DNA of 11,253 nt from CAIVSN01 sp031539165 (GCA_031539165.1 JAVKLK010000036.1:1-11253); one strand, 5' to 3'; numbered from the stretch's first letter, positions 1-6,896 are shown. The notes: generated by a model from the sequence alone, not told the origin. Program-made: numbers and translations.

Positions 1-252
1 GTGAGAAAAGGAGGGGATTTTTGTGTTTCTTAGTTCTCCAAAAGCATTAATGACATCTTGAATTTGTAGGTGGAATGAACGTATCCTGAAAAGAATTCCT
101 GTTGAGTAGGCAAACGCTTCTATTTCAATCTCAGGATTGTTTTCCATGGATTTCCAAGGTTCCAATTCAAAAATTCGATGCTCTATTTCATGGTGCAATG
201 CCTCATTGGTAAAGACGCTTTCTAGGAATAGAGTTATTTGAGTTGAGTGCAT
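1..252 (-). CDS. unknown protein, N-terminal 84 residues (gene runs off the left edge)
   Basis: An open frame starts at ATG 252-250 on the minus strand and continues to base 1 without any stop, giving 84 residues that begin MHSTQITLFLESVF. I do not recognise the family. The visible part is soluble-looking and acidic, with alternating charged and hydrophobic residues (for example the stretch NNPEIEIEAFAY) suggesting mixed helix and strand. There is no signal peptide, membrane segment or in-frame TGA. It diverges from the HIT gene that starts at 344. A -10-like TATAGT (RC of 264-269) lies 11 nt before the ATG, so the leader would be only a few bases. Frame openness and a sensible promoter make a real gene likely; the function is unknown. 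Confidence 0.6.
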   Translation of the reverse strand, partial: MHSTQITLFLESVFTNEALHHEIEHRIFELEPWKSMENNPEIEIEAFAYSTGILFRIRSFHLQIQDVINAFGELRNTKIPSFSH

Positions 253-263
253 ACCTGGCTCTT

Positions 264-269
264 ACTATA
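264..269 (-). promoter_or_regulatory. -10 element for the leftward gene
   Basis: TATAGT on the minus strand, 11 nt upstream of the ATG at 252. With a start point about 7 nt after the hexamer, the leader would be about 4-5 nt, so almost leaderless. Confidence 0.4.
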
Positions 270-309
270 CTGTACTTCTGATAAAATCAAACTCACGGAG
301 ACCAGCATA

Positions 310-337
310 TTGTAAAGGCTTTTTTATTTCATATACT
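310..337 (+). promoter_or_regulatory. promoter of the HIT gene, probably leaderless
   Basis: TTGTAA at 310-315 and TATACT at 332-337 are separated by 16 bp. The -10 hexamer ends 6 nt before ATG 344, so transcription should start at or within one base of the start codon. There is no Shine-Dalgarno sequence. The same -10/6 nt/ATG layout recurs at 10974 and 8075 in this window. Confidence 0.6.
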
Positions 338-343
338 TTCCGC

Positions 344-748
344 ATGTTAAATTGTACATTCTGCAAAATCGCAAGCTGAAAGGCTGATGCTTTGGTTGTT
401 TACGAATCGGAACATGTCATTGCATTTTTCCCGAAATCAATGGAGGTTCTCGGGCATACTCTTGTTGTACCGAAGCAACATTATGTAAGTTTATATGATA
501 TCCCTTCTGATTTGCTCGGTGAACTCATGAATACTTGTAAGATTATATCTCTTGCATACAGAGAAAGAATAGGGGCAGTTGGAATGAATATTCTTCATTC
601 AAGTTGAACTGCTGCACAGCAATCCTCCCAACATTTTCATATACACCTTCTTCCAAGATTTACCGATGATTGATTGAACACATGGCCGAATCTTCCGCCA
701 GTGGATGTAGATAAAGAAAATCTCTTGAAGAAACTCAGAATGTTTTAG
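344..748 (+). CDS. HIT family nucleotide-binding hydrolase (UGA read as Gly)
   Basis: This 134-residue protein is the usual length for a Hint/HIT-type nucleoside phosphoramidate or dinucleotide hydrolase. The N-terminus MLNCTFCKIAS-G-K matches the family's C-x-FC-K-I-x-x-G pattern, with two zinc-type cysteines at residues 4 and 7. The histidine triad QHFHIHLLPRF has H97, H99 and H101, where the central residue is the nucleophile in this family. Three in-frame TGA codons (377, 605, 671) encode residues 12, 88 and 110. Residues 12 and 88 are normally glycine in the family. Under the standard code the gene would be broken into fragments. It ends at TAG 746-748. The kinase gene follows after 35 nt on the same strand. 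Start ATG 344 is supported by homology and by the promoter just upstream. Confidence 0.9.
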
Positions 749-783
749 AGAGCAGAGGCGGACGGACTTCACTTTTATCTTCC

Positions 784-1347
784 ATGAAAATCTACATCAC
801 CGGTCCTGCCTGATCAGGTAAGTCAACCATTGCTCATCAATTGGGGAAGAAGTTCGGAATTCCAGTTACACATTTGGACGAGCTTCTTTGGAATCCTGAC
901 TGGACTGAGAATAAAGAATACTTGGAACTGCAGGCTCGGGCAATAGCTCAGTCGGATTGGATTATTGAATGACCGAGCTGTTCCATTATAAAGTCTATGC
1001 AAGATGTAGACAGAATAATTATTCTGGACTATCCACCGATAGGCAATATCGGAAGACTGCTGCTTCGTCGTCTGAAATCAATCTTTGGAATAGCAAGGCT
1101 TGGAATCATTTTGCCCGATAGATTGAGTATTGATTTTCTTCAAAGAACATATACTTGGAGGAAGAGGCAGCTTCCTCGATTGATAGAAAATATAGAGATA
1201 TCTGGATTGCAGGGGAGGCTTCTTCATCTGACATCTCCACAAGATGCAATCGAAAAAATTCTTCCAATCTCTCTTCCATGAAGAAAAATATTCTCATCTA
1301 CTACAGCACAGAATTCCTCGGAGCCCTTACATTCGGGCTCCCGATAA
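784..1347 (+). CDS. P-loop nucleotide kinase, FlaR/adenylate kinase-like (UGA read as Gly)
   Basis: A small cytoplasmic P-loop kinase of the type annotated as topology modulation protein FlaR or adenylate kinase-related. Residues 7-14 form the Walker A motif GPAGSGKS, whose fourth residue is encoded by TGA 811. A second TGA at 970 gives WIIEG (G63), where relatives have W-V-I-D/E-G-N. Strand LDELLWNPDW and later DRIIILDYPP match the family's acceptor and Walker B-like regions. Read with table 25, a third TGA at 1279 extends the protein by 22 residues to TAA 1345-1347, giving 187 residues and a 70-nt overlap with the MFS gene. The family's natural end (about 165 residues) falls at that TGA, which makes an ATGA overlap with the next start. 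Substrate is not predictable from sequence. Confidence 0.85.
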
Positions 1348-2450
1348 GCACATTCTTTTTTACACTCCATCTTGGTTTTAACATGGGGTGGGCAATTTTT
1401 ATAACAGCCCTCACGGGACTCACAAGTTTTCTCTTTGAAGTACCAACTGGATCGTGGGCCGACCGATTTGGTCGGAAGCGGATGTATATAGCTGGTCTTA
1501 TTATAGGAATATTTGGGCTTTCCTTCTATCTTTGGGCAACCACCATACCTCTATTCATCCTCGCATCGATTATTATTGGATTTTCTGGAGCGATAATGTC
1601 AGGAAATATTGAAGCAATTCTCCATGATAATCTCAGTGAACGAGGAGAGGGGAGTGGATATAAGGAAATACAGGCAAATGGCTATACATTTTTCTTTTCT
1701 GGTCGGGTTGTTGCCTGTTTGACTGGATGACTTCTTTATACAATCCATCCGGTCCTCCCATTTGCTTTGACGATACTAGTAATGTGTCTGATTCTTCCGA
1801 TTTTCTTCTGTATTGATGAGCCAAGACAGGAGCTCAGTTGTGCCAAAAATGACTGGCAACATATTCGTGAAGCATGGCAGAGCATTCGTAAGCGTTCAGA
1901 CCTCGTTTCCCTCCTCGTAGGAATCTTTTTTCTATCAGGACTGAGTAATACCTACTGGTTTAGTTATCAGCCATACTTGCAATCAATTGGCTTTGGTATT
2001 GCATCGGTGGGTATTGCCTATGCCTTGGCTTCAGGTTTTTCGGCATTTTGAGCGAATATTCTCAAGCGTTTTCTTACAAGAGGATACAGTGAACTCAAGA
2101 TACTCCAGTATCTTTGGTATGTATTCCTTTTTTCGAGTATTGGATTCGGATTCTTTGTGCTATATCCTTCGCCCCTTTGACTGTTCCCAATAATCCTTCT
2201 TTCTCTTGCATCAGGGACTTTTATGTCACTCGGTAATAGTTCTATCCTCAGGGATATTCCTCCATCACAGAAATCAGCCTCTCTCTCCATCTTTTCTTTT
2301 GGAATCACGCTCTGATATTTTCTCTTTTCTGGATTCATCGGATTCTTTATTGAACGATTTTCCCTACAGAATACCTACCTCACCGTATCGGCTTTTGTTC
2401 TCCTGCTTTTCTTTGCAAATCGTGTCATATTGAGAAAGCAAGTGGTTTAA
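1278..2450 (+). CDS. major facilitator superfamily transporter (UGA read as Gly)
   Basis: The 390-residue product is an inner-membrane secondary transporter with about 12 hydrophobic segments, the normal MFS size. The signature loop between TM2 and TM3 is GSWADRFGRKR at residues 58-68, preceded by the FEVPTG motif found in drug/sugar MFS proteins. Four in-frame TGA codons (1728, 2049, 2178, 2313; residues 151, 258, 301, 346) lie in hydrophobic helices or loops where glycine is natural. Frame and hydrophobic pattern are unbroken from ATG 1278 to TAA 2448-2450. The gene starts inside the 3' end of the kinase, so the two are probably co-transcribed. The substrate cannot be told; the closest resemblance is to the EVPTG-type efflux permeases. 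Confidence 0.88.
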
Positions 2451-2476
2451 ATTTTATTAGACATACTAAATATATT

Positions 2477-2504
2477 TTGACAAACCCTCTCAAAACTCTA
2501 CCAT
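2477..2504 (+). promoter_or_regulatory. possible promoter ahead of ilvC
   Basis: TTGACA at 2477-2482 and TACCAT at 2499-2504 with a 16-bp spacer. It would give an ilvC leader of about 95 nt. It lies to the left of the proposed island boundary at 2530, so if that boundary is right the promoter belongs to the host DNA. Confidence 0.35.
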
Positions 2505-2553
2505 CCAAGAGTCTGCAAGAGTGGTATTTTCAAAAGATGTCACCCAAGGAGAT

Positions 2554-2569
2554 GATTCCGAAAGGAATC
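2554..2569. other. short perfect hairpin in the ilvC leader
   Basis: GATTCC (2554-2559), loop GAAA, GGAATC (2564-2569): a 6-bp stem closed by a GNRA tetraloop, 38 nt before the ilvC start. No leader peptide rich in Leu/Ile/Val codons was seen, so classical attenuation is not supported. Confidence 0.3.
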
Positions 2570-2606
2570 GATTCATTAACATTCTCATTTAGAACTGGAG
2601 TTTCTC

Positions 2607-4070
2607 ATGAACGGTTTCCCCGTTATTTCCAAGCATTTCCCCGTCCAAACGATCACGGTAGGCGATCAAGTCGAATCCGTGGTTGTGGGCGGTCGGCATC
2701 TGTTTCACCTGTTGCCCGAGGCTTTCTCGAGTTCGGGTGTCAACCAGATTGGTGTCATTGGTTGGGGCTCACAAGGCCCTGCCCAGGCACAAAATCTGCG
2801 CGACAGTCTCAGCGGCAGCAATATCAAAGTGGTGGTTGGCCTGCAAGCAGGTTCTTCTTCCTTCGAGAAGGCGCGCGAAGCAGGCTTCAGTGAAGAGGAT
2901 GGCACTCTCGGAGAAATGTTCTCCGTGATTGCTCAATCCGATCTGGTACTGTTGCTCATCTCGGATGCAGCCTGTGCCGAGCTCTATGGCAAGGTATTTG
3001 ATACCATGAAAGAAGGAGCAACTCTCGGGTTGTCTCATGGATTTCTGCTCAAACACCTCACCAATCAACTGGCATACTGGCCATCTCACATCAACGTCAT
3101 CATGGTGGCCCCCAAGGGCATGGGTCCGTCTGTCCGACGGCTCTATGTCCAAGGCAAGGAAACCAATGGCGCTGGTATCAATGCCAGCTTTGCTGTTGAA
3201 CGTGATGTGACTGAGAGCGCGATGGAAATCGCACTCGCCTGGTCCGTGGCCATCGGTTCGCCCTATACCTTCCAAACTACCATGATGTCCGAAGTGAATT
3301 CGGATATCTTCGGCGAGCGAGGAGTGCTTTTGGGCGGTGTCTGGGCCATTGCTGAAGTGGCGTATCGGCAGTATGTCGAGGCCTGCCTCAGCGAGACGGA
3401 AGCGTTCCGTCAGTCGGTCGAGTCCCTCACAGGGCCGATTTCCAAAAAGATTTCCAAAGAGGGTCTCATCGGGCTGTACCACAGTCTGGATGATGGTTGC
3501 AAGGGTGAATTTGCGCTCGCCTACTCGGCGGCGTATCACGCATCCATGCCCGTGCTCGAAGAAATCTATGCAGAAGTCGAATCCGGCAACGAGGTGCGTT
3601 CTGTCAATTTGGCAGCGGAGCGTCTCAAAGTGCGTCCCATGTCCACGATCGGCCAAACCCGTATGTGGAAGGTGGGCGAAGAGGTTCGCGCGAATCGTAT
3701 CGATGTTCCCATCAATGCGCATGTCGCTGGCCTCTATGCGGGGATGATGATGGCTCAAATTGATTTGCTCATTGCCAAAGGACATGTCATGTCCGAGGTG
3801 GTGAATGAATCCGTGATTGAAGCCGTTGACTCCCTCAACCCATTTATGCATGCCCGCGGCGTGTCATTCATGGTGGACAACTGTTCTCGCACTGCCCGAT
3901 TGGGCACGCGGAAATGGGGACCTCAGTTCGAAAAGGCGCTTGACTGTATCTTGAGTCAACCGGTGACGGTGGATCAGGAGCTGATGGCGGTCTTTGAGAA
4001 TCATGTGGCGCACTCTGCTTTGGCAGCTTGTGCCGCTCTCCGTCCTGCGGTGGATATCGCCGTGGAATGA
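2607..4070 (+). CDS. ilvC: ketol-acid reductoisomerase, class II (plant-like)
   Basis: Converts acetolactate or acetohydroxybutyrate to the dihydroxy acid with NADPH and Mg2+, in valine, leucine and isoleucine synthesis. The 487-residue length fits the long class II enzyme. Residues 48-60 hold the Rossmann motif GVIGWGSQGPAQ; SHGF at 143-146 includes the catalytic histidine; VAPKGMGPSVRRLYVQGKE starts at 167; SDIFGER at 232-238 supplies metal ligands; NESVIEAVDSLNPFMHARG and FMVDNCS lie in the duplicated helical C-terminal domain. GGAG at 2597-2600, 6 nt before ATG 2607, sets the start. The gene has no internal TGA, ends with TGA 4068-4070, and is followed by a terminator. Reading TGA as Gly would run the protein through the terminator to a TAG near 4406. 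Its G+C and codon use are unlike the flanks. Class II enzymes occur in plants and in various bacteria; the compact operon signals point to a bacterial source. Confidence 0.95.
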   Translation: MNGFPVISKHFPVQTITVGDQVESVVVGGRHLFHLLPEAFSSSGVNQIGVIGWGSQGPAQAQNLRDSLSGSNIKVVVGLQAGSSSFEKAREAGFSEEDGTLGEMFSVIAQSDLVLLLISDAACAELYGKVFDTMKEGATLGLSHGFLLKHLTNQLAYWPSHINVIMVAPKGMGPSVRRLYVQGKETNGAGINASFAVERDVTESAMEIALAWSVAIGSPYTFQTTMMSEVNSDIFGERGVLLGGVWAIAEVAYRQYVEACLSETEAFRQSVESLTGPISKKISKEGLIGLYHSLDDGCKGEFALAYSAAYHASMPVLEEIYAEVESGNEVRSVNLAAERLKVRPMSTIGQTRMWKVGEEVRANRIDVPINAHVAGLYAGMMMAQIDLLIAKGHVMSEVVNESVIEAVDSLNPFMHARGVSFMVDNCSRTARLGTRKWGPQFEKALDCILSQPVTVDQELMAVFENHVAHSALAACAALRPAVDIAVE

Positions 4071-4104
4071 TTCACCCCCGGGTGATGTCAGCGGAAAGCA
4101 ACAA

Positions 4105-4133
4105 CAAAAAAGCGCCTTCGGGCGCTTTTTTTT
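4105..4133 (+). terminator. intrinsic terminator of ilvC
   Basis: Stem AGCGCC (4111-4116), loop TTCG, stem GGCGCT (4121-4126), with an A-run before it and a T-run through 4133. The A and T runs make it potentially active in both directions. It lies 35-40 nt after the ilvC TGA stop and supports that TGA as a true stop. Confidence 0.9.
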
Positions 4134-4340
4134 AGAAGTTTATTTAGTTTTGAAACACCTGGCTTCCCACCTTGGTGGGAAACACGCGCATCAGGGCAGA
4201 GAAAAGGCCCATCGAATACCTCCTTCACACCCCCCTTGCTGGCCGGGAGATTTGCCATGCGCTGCTGAAGTGCAAGCGCATGCCCACATCATAAGATGTT
4301 TCGTCAAAATAACTTATATCCGACCAAAACAAACAGGTAT
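4134..4340. other. non-coding gap between convergent genes
   Basis: About 200 bp without a convincing gene. It holds one perfect hairpin, TTCCCACC (4164-4171), loop TT, GGTGGGAA (4174-4181), which has no T-run and so is not a standard terminator. I see no tRNA, small RNA or recognised repeat here. Confidence 0.4.
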
Positions 4341-4754
4341 TTAGTCCTGAAACTCTCGGTTGTACCTGTTGCTAACCATCATCTCCATGATCGGCCGCTC
4401 TGTTAGCGTCAATTTTTCCCTTGCTGACAACAACGTCTCATTGATGCGCTCGCTCTTTGGCTGTACCAAATCGTTGACGGGAATTTGGTGCCTGCGCCAC
4501 GCTTGGCTAATCAAATTCGCCAGTGATGCATCCAGTTTGCGCAGTTGATCCAAGTAGATGGCCTTGGCCTCGCTGAAGCGACCGTAGTGTTCGTAGAAGA
4601 ACTCGATTTCATTCATGCGGTTGCCGTGCGCATCCTTTGGACGGTCTTTGTACAGCGGTGGACGCGTGGGGTGGTTGGGGTCAGCAAGCCAGGCCAACAC
4701 CTCTTGCTGCAGGCGCTCTCTGTCCCCTACCTTCTCCAACTGGACGCGAAACAC
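4341..4754 (-). CDS. unknown protein, convergent with ilvC
   Basis: A 137-residue frame from GTG 4754-4752 to TAA 4343-4341 on the minus strand. It is hydrophilic and mostly helical-looking, with charged stretches such as RLQQEVLAWLADPNHPTRPP, KDRPKDAHGNR and a C-terminal part rich in Lys, Arg and Glu. No signal peptide, membrane segment or known motif is evident. Codon use and G+C match ilvC rather than the native genes. The frame continues upstream without TAA or TAG as far as ATG 5036 if TGA codons at 4856-4854 and 4991-4989 are read as Gly, but those extra residues lie in AT-richer DNA across the island boundary, so the coherent part is probably a gene truncated at the junction. The start is therefore uncertain and a 5'-truncated fragment is likely. 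Function unknown. Confidence 0.5.
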   Translation of the reverse strand: MFRVQLEKVGDRERLQQEVLAWLADPNHPTRPPLYKDRPKDAHGNRMNEIEFFYEHYGRFSEAKAIYLDQLRKLDASLANLISQAWRRHQIPVNDLVQPKSERINETLLSAREKLTLTERPIMEMMVSNRYNREFQD

Positions 4755-4838
4755 TTCGCCGCGAACGGTAACTTCCTCTTGAAAAAGAATGGTCTCTACG
4801 TGTTTGGTAACAGTGTGTCGGAAGAACAGTCCTTGAGC

Positions 4839-4862
4839 ATCTTTTGAGATTGCTCAAAAGAT
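4839..4862. repeat. 10-bp perfect inverted repeat at the right island boundary
   Basis: ATCTTTTGAG (4839-4848), spacer ATTG, CTCAAAAGAT (4853-4862). The right arm contains the TCAAAAGAT that also appears at 2530-2538. There is no T-run, so it does not look like a terminator. It coincides with the shift from G+C-richer to AT-richer sequence. Confidence 0.6.
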
Positions 4863-5060
4863 ATCCGAGAGTTGAAGAGGAACATTCACTGGCAACAATG
4901 AGTGAGTCCTTTCCTTAGTAGTATATTGAAGATGATTTATGCTGTCGTGTACTGGCAAAGAATTTTGACTCAAAGGAATCTCTTTAGTTCATACGTTGAA
5001 CCAGTACTTAGCGGGGCTGTAAGAAGGGGTACTCATGGATATTTTATAGTAAATAAACTA
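4863..5060 (+). pseudogene. possible 3' remnant of a native gene cut by the island
   Basis: With TGA read as Gly, the plus frame through 4863 stays open to TAA 5058-5060, giving a C-terminal piece that includes RELKRNIHWQQG and VEPVLSGAVRRG. If the island is removed at the 9-bp repeat, this frame joins in register to the open frame before 2530 (ending RVVFSKD). A second plus frame with five TGA codons, ending at TAA 5020-5022, also joins in register with its own left-hand frame, so which of them was coding cannot be decided here. No family is recognised. The stretch 4755-5146 otherwise holds no convincing intact gene. Confidence 0.25.
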
Positions 5061-5065
5061 TAAAA
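5042..5065. repeat. 9-bp AT-rich palindrome
   Basis: TTTTATAGT (5042-5050), spacer AAATAA, ACTATAAAA (5057-5065). It lies about 80 bp before the lipoprotein gene and overlaps the end of the possible remnant frame. It could be an operator or a weak terminator; it has no GC stem. Confidence 0.4.
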
Positions 5066-5112
5066 GTCAATATTTATGAAATTAGAGAAATACCTCAAGG
5101 AATTCGAAGAAA

Positions 5113-5144
5113 TATAATTGTTTTTCACAAAAAGAGGGGTACTC
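5113..5144 (+). promoter_or_regulatory. -10 element and ribosome site of the lipoprotein gene
   Basis: TATAAT at 5113-5118 with no good -35. GAGGGG at 5134-5139 lies 7 nt before GTG 5147 and may serve as a Shine-Dalgarno sequence, which favours GTG 5147 over ATG 5171, which has none. GGGGTACTC here (5136-5144) repeats the sequence at 5026-5034. Confidence 0.4.
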
Positions 5145-5146
5145 TC

Positions 5147-5656
5147 GTGCATATTTATCTGCAAATCTTTATGAGAAATCTTGCATCTACAATCCTTTTA
5201 TCGGTAATTCTTGTCTCTTGCGGTGGTCCTGCTGGCAGTATATCAAGTGAGAACAGTACCGTGTCAGCTCGAGTACTCCCCCCTGATCCTGGTTCAGCGG
5301 CGACTGCCACTGTGGCAGGGGTTGATGTGAATAACAACGGGGTGCGTGATGAAGTGGAAATTAGTATTTCTAAAAATGTTGCAGACGACAATGATTATGC
5401 TGCCTCATTGACAGTGGCTGCAGCGTATCAGAAATACCTCACTTCGTCTCTTCCTACTACCCGAAGCGAAGCTCTGAAATTTCCATCGAATGTTGCCTGT
5501 GCAAAAGCAGGAACTGGAACGCCCTATAGTGGAGACAATGGTGCATTCATTATGGAACAAACCTTCAATACGCCAGAGAGAAAAGCTATAGAACAAAGCA
5601 TAGGGGCTCTCATTGGCCCAAGTTTTAGAGGATCGGAGCTTTTACCTTGTCAATAG
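5147..5656 (+). CDS. uncharacterised lipoprotein with a DxNNNGxRDExE motif
   Basis: The 169-residue product begins with a lipoprotein signal: a hydrophobic stretch LASTILLSVILVSC with the lipobox L-V-S-C, so Cys25 (counting from GTG 5147) would be lipidated and the protein anchored to a membrane. After a Ser/Pro-rich linker comes DVNNNGVRDEVE (near residues 65-76), a calcium-loop-like motif found at the start of a widespread family of unnamed bacterial secreted proteins. The C-terminal NTPERKAIEQ stretch also fits that family, as do the two downstream cysteines. The stop is TAG 5654-5656. There are no in-frame TGA codons, so this gene does not reveal its code. ATG 5171 would give the more standard short n-region (MRN). 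Function unknown. Confidence 0.7.
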   Translation: MHIYLQIFMRNLASTILLSVILVSCGGPAGSISSENSTVSARVLPPDPGSAATATVAGVDVNNNGVRDEVEISISKNVADDNDYAASLTVAAAYQKYLTSSLPTTRSEALKFPSNVACAKAGTGTPYSGDNGAFIMEQTFNTPERKAIEQSIGALIGPSFRGSELLPCQ

Positions 5657-5739
5657 GCGGAAATATTGCTGGCTAAGCAGGTGCAGTTTTTGCCTTTTCT
5701 GAACATATAGGGTATCTTGATGAAGTAATCCTCATAAGT

Positions 5740-6861
5740 ATGACACAAGGAATTTCATGAAGTTCTGACACTTCTCGTGTTGCACCTCAAAAACCCACCA
5801 ATCGGAATGTATCGGGTGATTTTTTTAATCAGGTATTTCAAAAAAGGAGATCTACCTCAAATGCAGTATCGACTATTGTTCAATCACAACAGGGGAAACA
5901 TCAGTCACAATCAGTAAAGTCTCCAGTGGAATCCCGAGTAGAGTCTCGAAATGTTCTTTTGGAAGAAGGAGAACTCACATTTGAGAAGCTCCAAAAGGCG
6001 GTCTCTCATCCTTTATCGAAATCGCTTCCAGAAAATCCACACACTTCCGAAAAAGACTATCCTCGAGTTATTGATGAAGCATATGCGGAACAATATATTT
6101 ACCCGAGGAATGGTAGATTTATAAAAGATTGATCTATTGGATACTACTATAAACCCCCAAAGAAAGAGGCCTTGGAAGATTCAGTTAAGCCTAATATTTG
6201 ATGGAAGTTTCATCTTAATGTTTTGCCTCAGCATGCAAGACGAGTGGGAGACTATCTCATTCATAAGAATATCAATCATAAGTATTTTTCTGGATGAGAG
6301 CTAGATGATTGAAAAGTATTCACTGTCTATGTGGGGTCCTTTGAACTAGCGAGGGTTGTTGCCCGATTAATTGAGTGAGACATAGGGGAGTACCTTTGTA
6401 AGCCGAAGGAACTCTCGGAAGTTGAGTTTGCTCGCGGGGTGGTAGCCAGATTCACTGCTATTGACTATGTGGAAGTGATGGATCGTTGAGATATGGTGGA
6501 CAAATATCACCAATATGGAGACTTCGGAATGTCTTACTTTCAATCTTTCGTGAGATCATGGGATATTTGGGAGCTTTCAAATATCAAACACTTTCTCGAA
6601 ATTTCCCCACCCCCCTCGAAATCGGAGTTTGAAAAGTTCCAGCAGGAGCTTCGAGCATGACTCACGAAACTCAACAAGAGACAAAGGGATTTATATATGT
6701 TGAATAGAAGTTTTGGTTCGTGGGACCGTCTTCAGAACTCTCTTCAGAACATAGTCGGTCTTGAGAGACAACAGAAAGCTCTGCGGCTTGGCTTGGGCAT
6801 AAAGAATTTTCAATCTTTGAAAGATGATTTCTGAGCATACTTCATGGGAGGGGGCAAGTAG
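5740..6861 (+). CDS. large unknown protein with nine UGA-Gly codons, weak OspF/HopA1-like motif
   Basis: Read with table 25, an unbroken 373-residue frame runs from ATG 5740 to TAG 6859-6861. In-frame TGA codons are at 5758, 6130, 6199, 6295, 6310, 6376, 6487, 6658 and 6832. Residues 1-130 are low-complexity and Ser/Gln-rich, looking disordered. Residues 153-230 form an alpha/beta unit: GWKFHLNVLPQHARRVGDYL, then HKYF, then DDGKVFTVYVGSFELARVVA. The KFHLNV strand followed by helix, K-x-F and a G-x-x-F-T-x-Y-V strand is arranged like the KFHxSV...KWK...GAQFTLYV core of OspF/SpvC phosphothreonine lyases and the related HopA1 fold, but similarity is short and I hold it weakly. The C-terminus is helical and basic (LTKLNKRQRDLYMLN). 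No SD or -10 precedes ATG 5740, and the frame is open back to TAA 5674, so the start is unsure. Confidence 0.75.
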
Positions 6862-6896
6862 TGTATTCTAGCCAGAATAATACAGAGTTAGAATAT

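Larger units (their letters stand above)
2530..4862. other. foreign-looking standard-code island with 9-bp flanking direct repeat
   Basis: TCAAAAGAT occurs at 2530-2538 and again at 4854-4862 in direct orientation. Between them, base composition, translation signals and stop codon use differ from both sides: higher G+C, Shine-Dalgarno sequences, a TGA stop, and a GC-rich terminator with a TTCG loop. An inverted copy, TCAAAAGATG, is found on the minus strand at 4838-4847 just inside the right end. Both inverted copies are followed within a few bases by AAGGA (left 2546-2550; right 4830-4834 on the minus strand). The segment could be a small transposition unit with target duplication, a recent horizontal insertion, or a chimeric join. 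No transposase is recognised in it. Confidence 0.45.

Noticed and set aside
1106..1297. Short minus-strand frame opposite the kinase
   Set aside because: Antisense shadow of the kinase; no independent evidence.
2769..3851. 360-codon open frame antisense to ilvC
   Set aside because: It is the shadow of a strongly conserved ilvC frame; its translation is rich in His/Arg with no recognisable family and it has no start signals.
4164..4181. Hairpin TTCCCACC/GGTGGGAA as a second terminator
   Set aside because: No T-run on either side and the true terminator lies 40 bp upstream.
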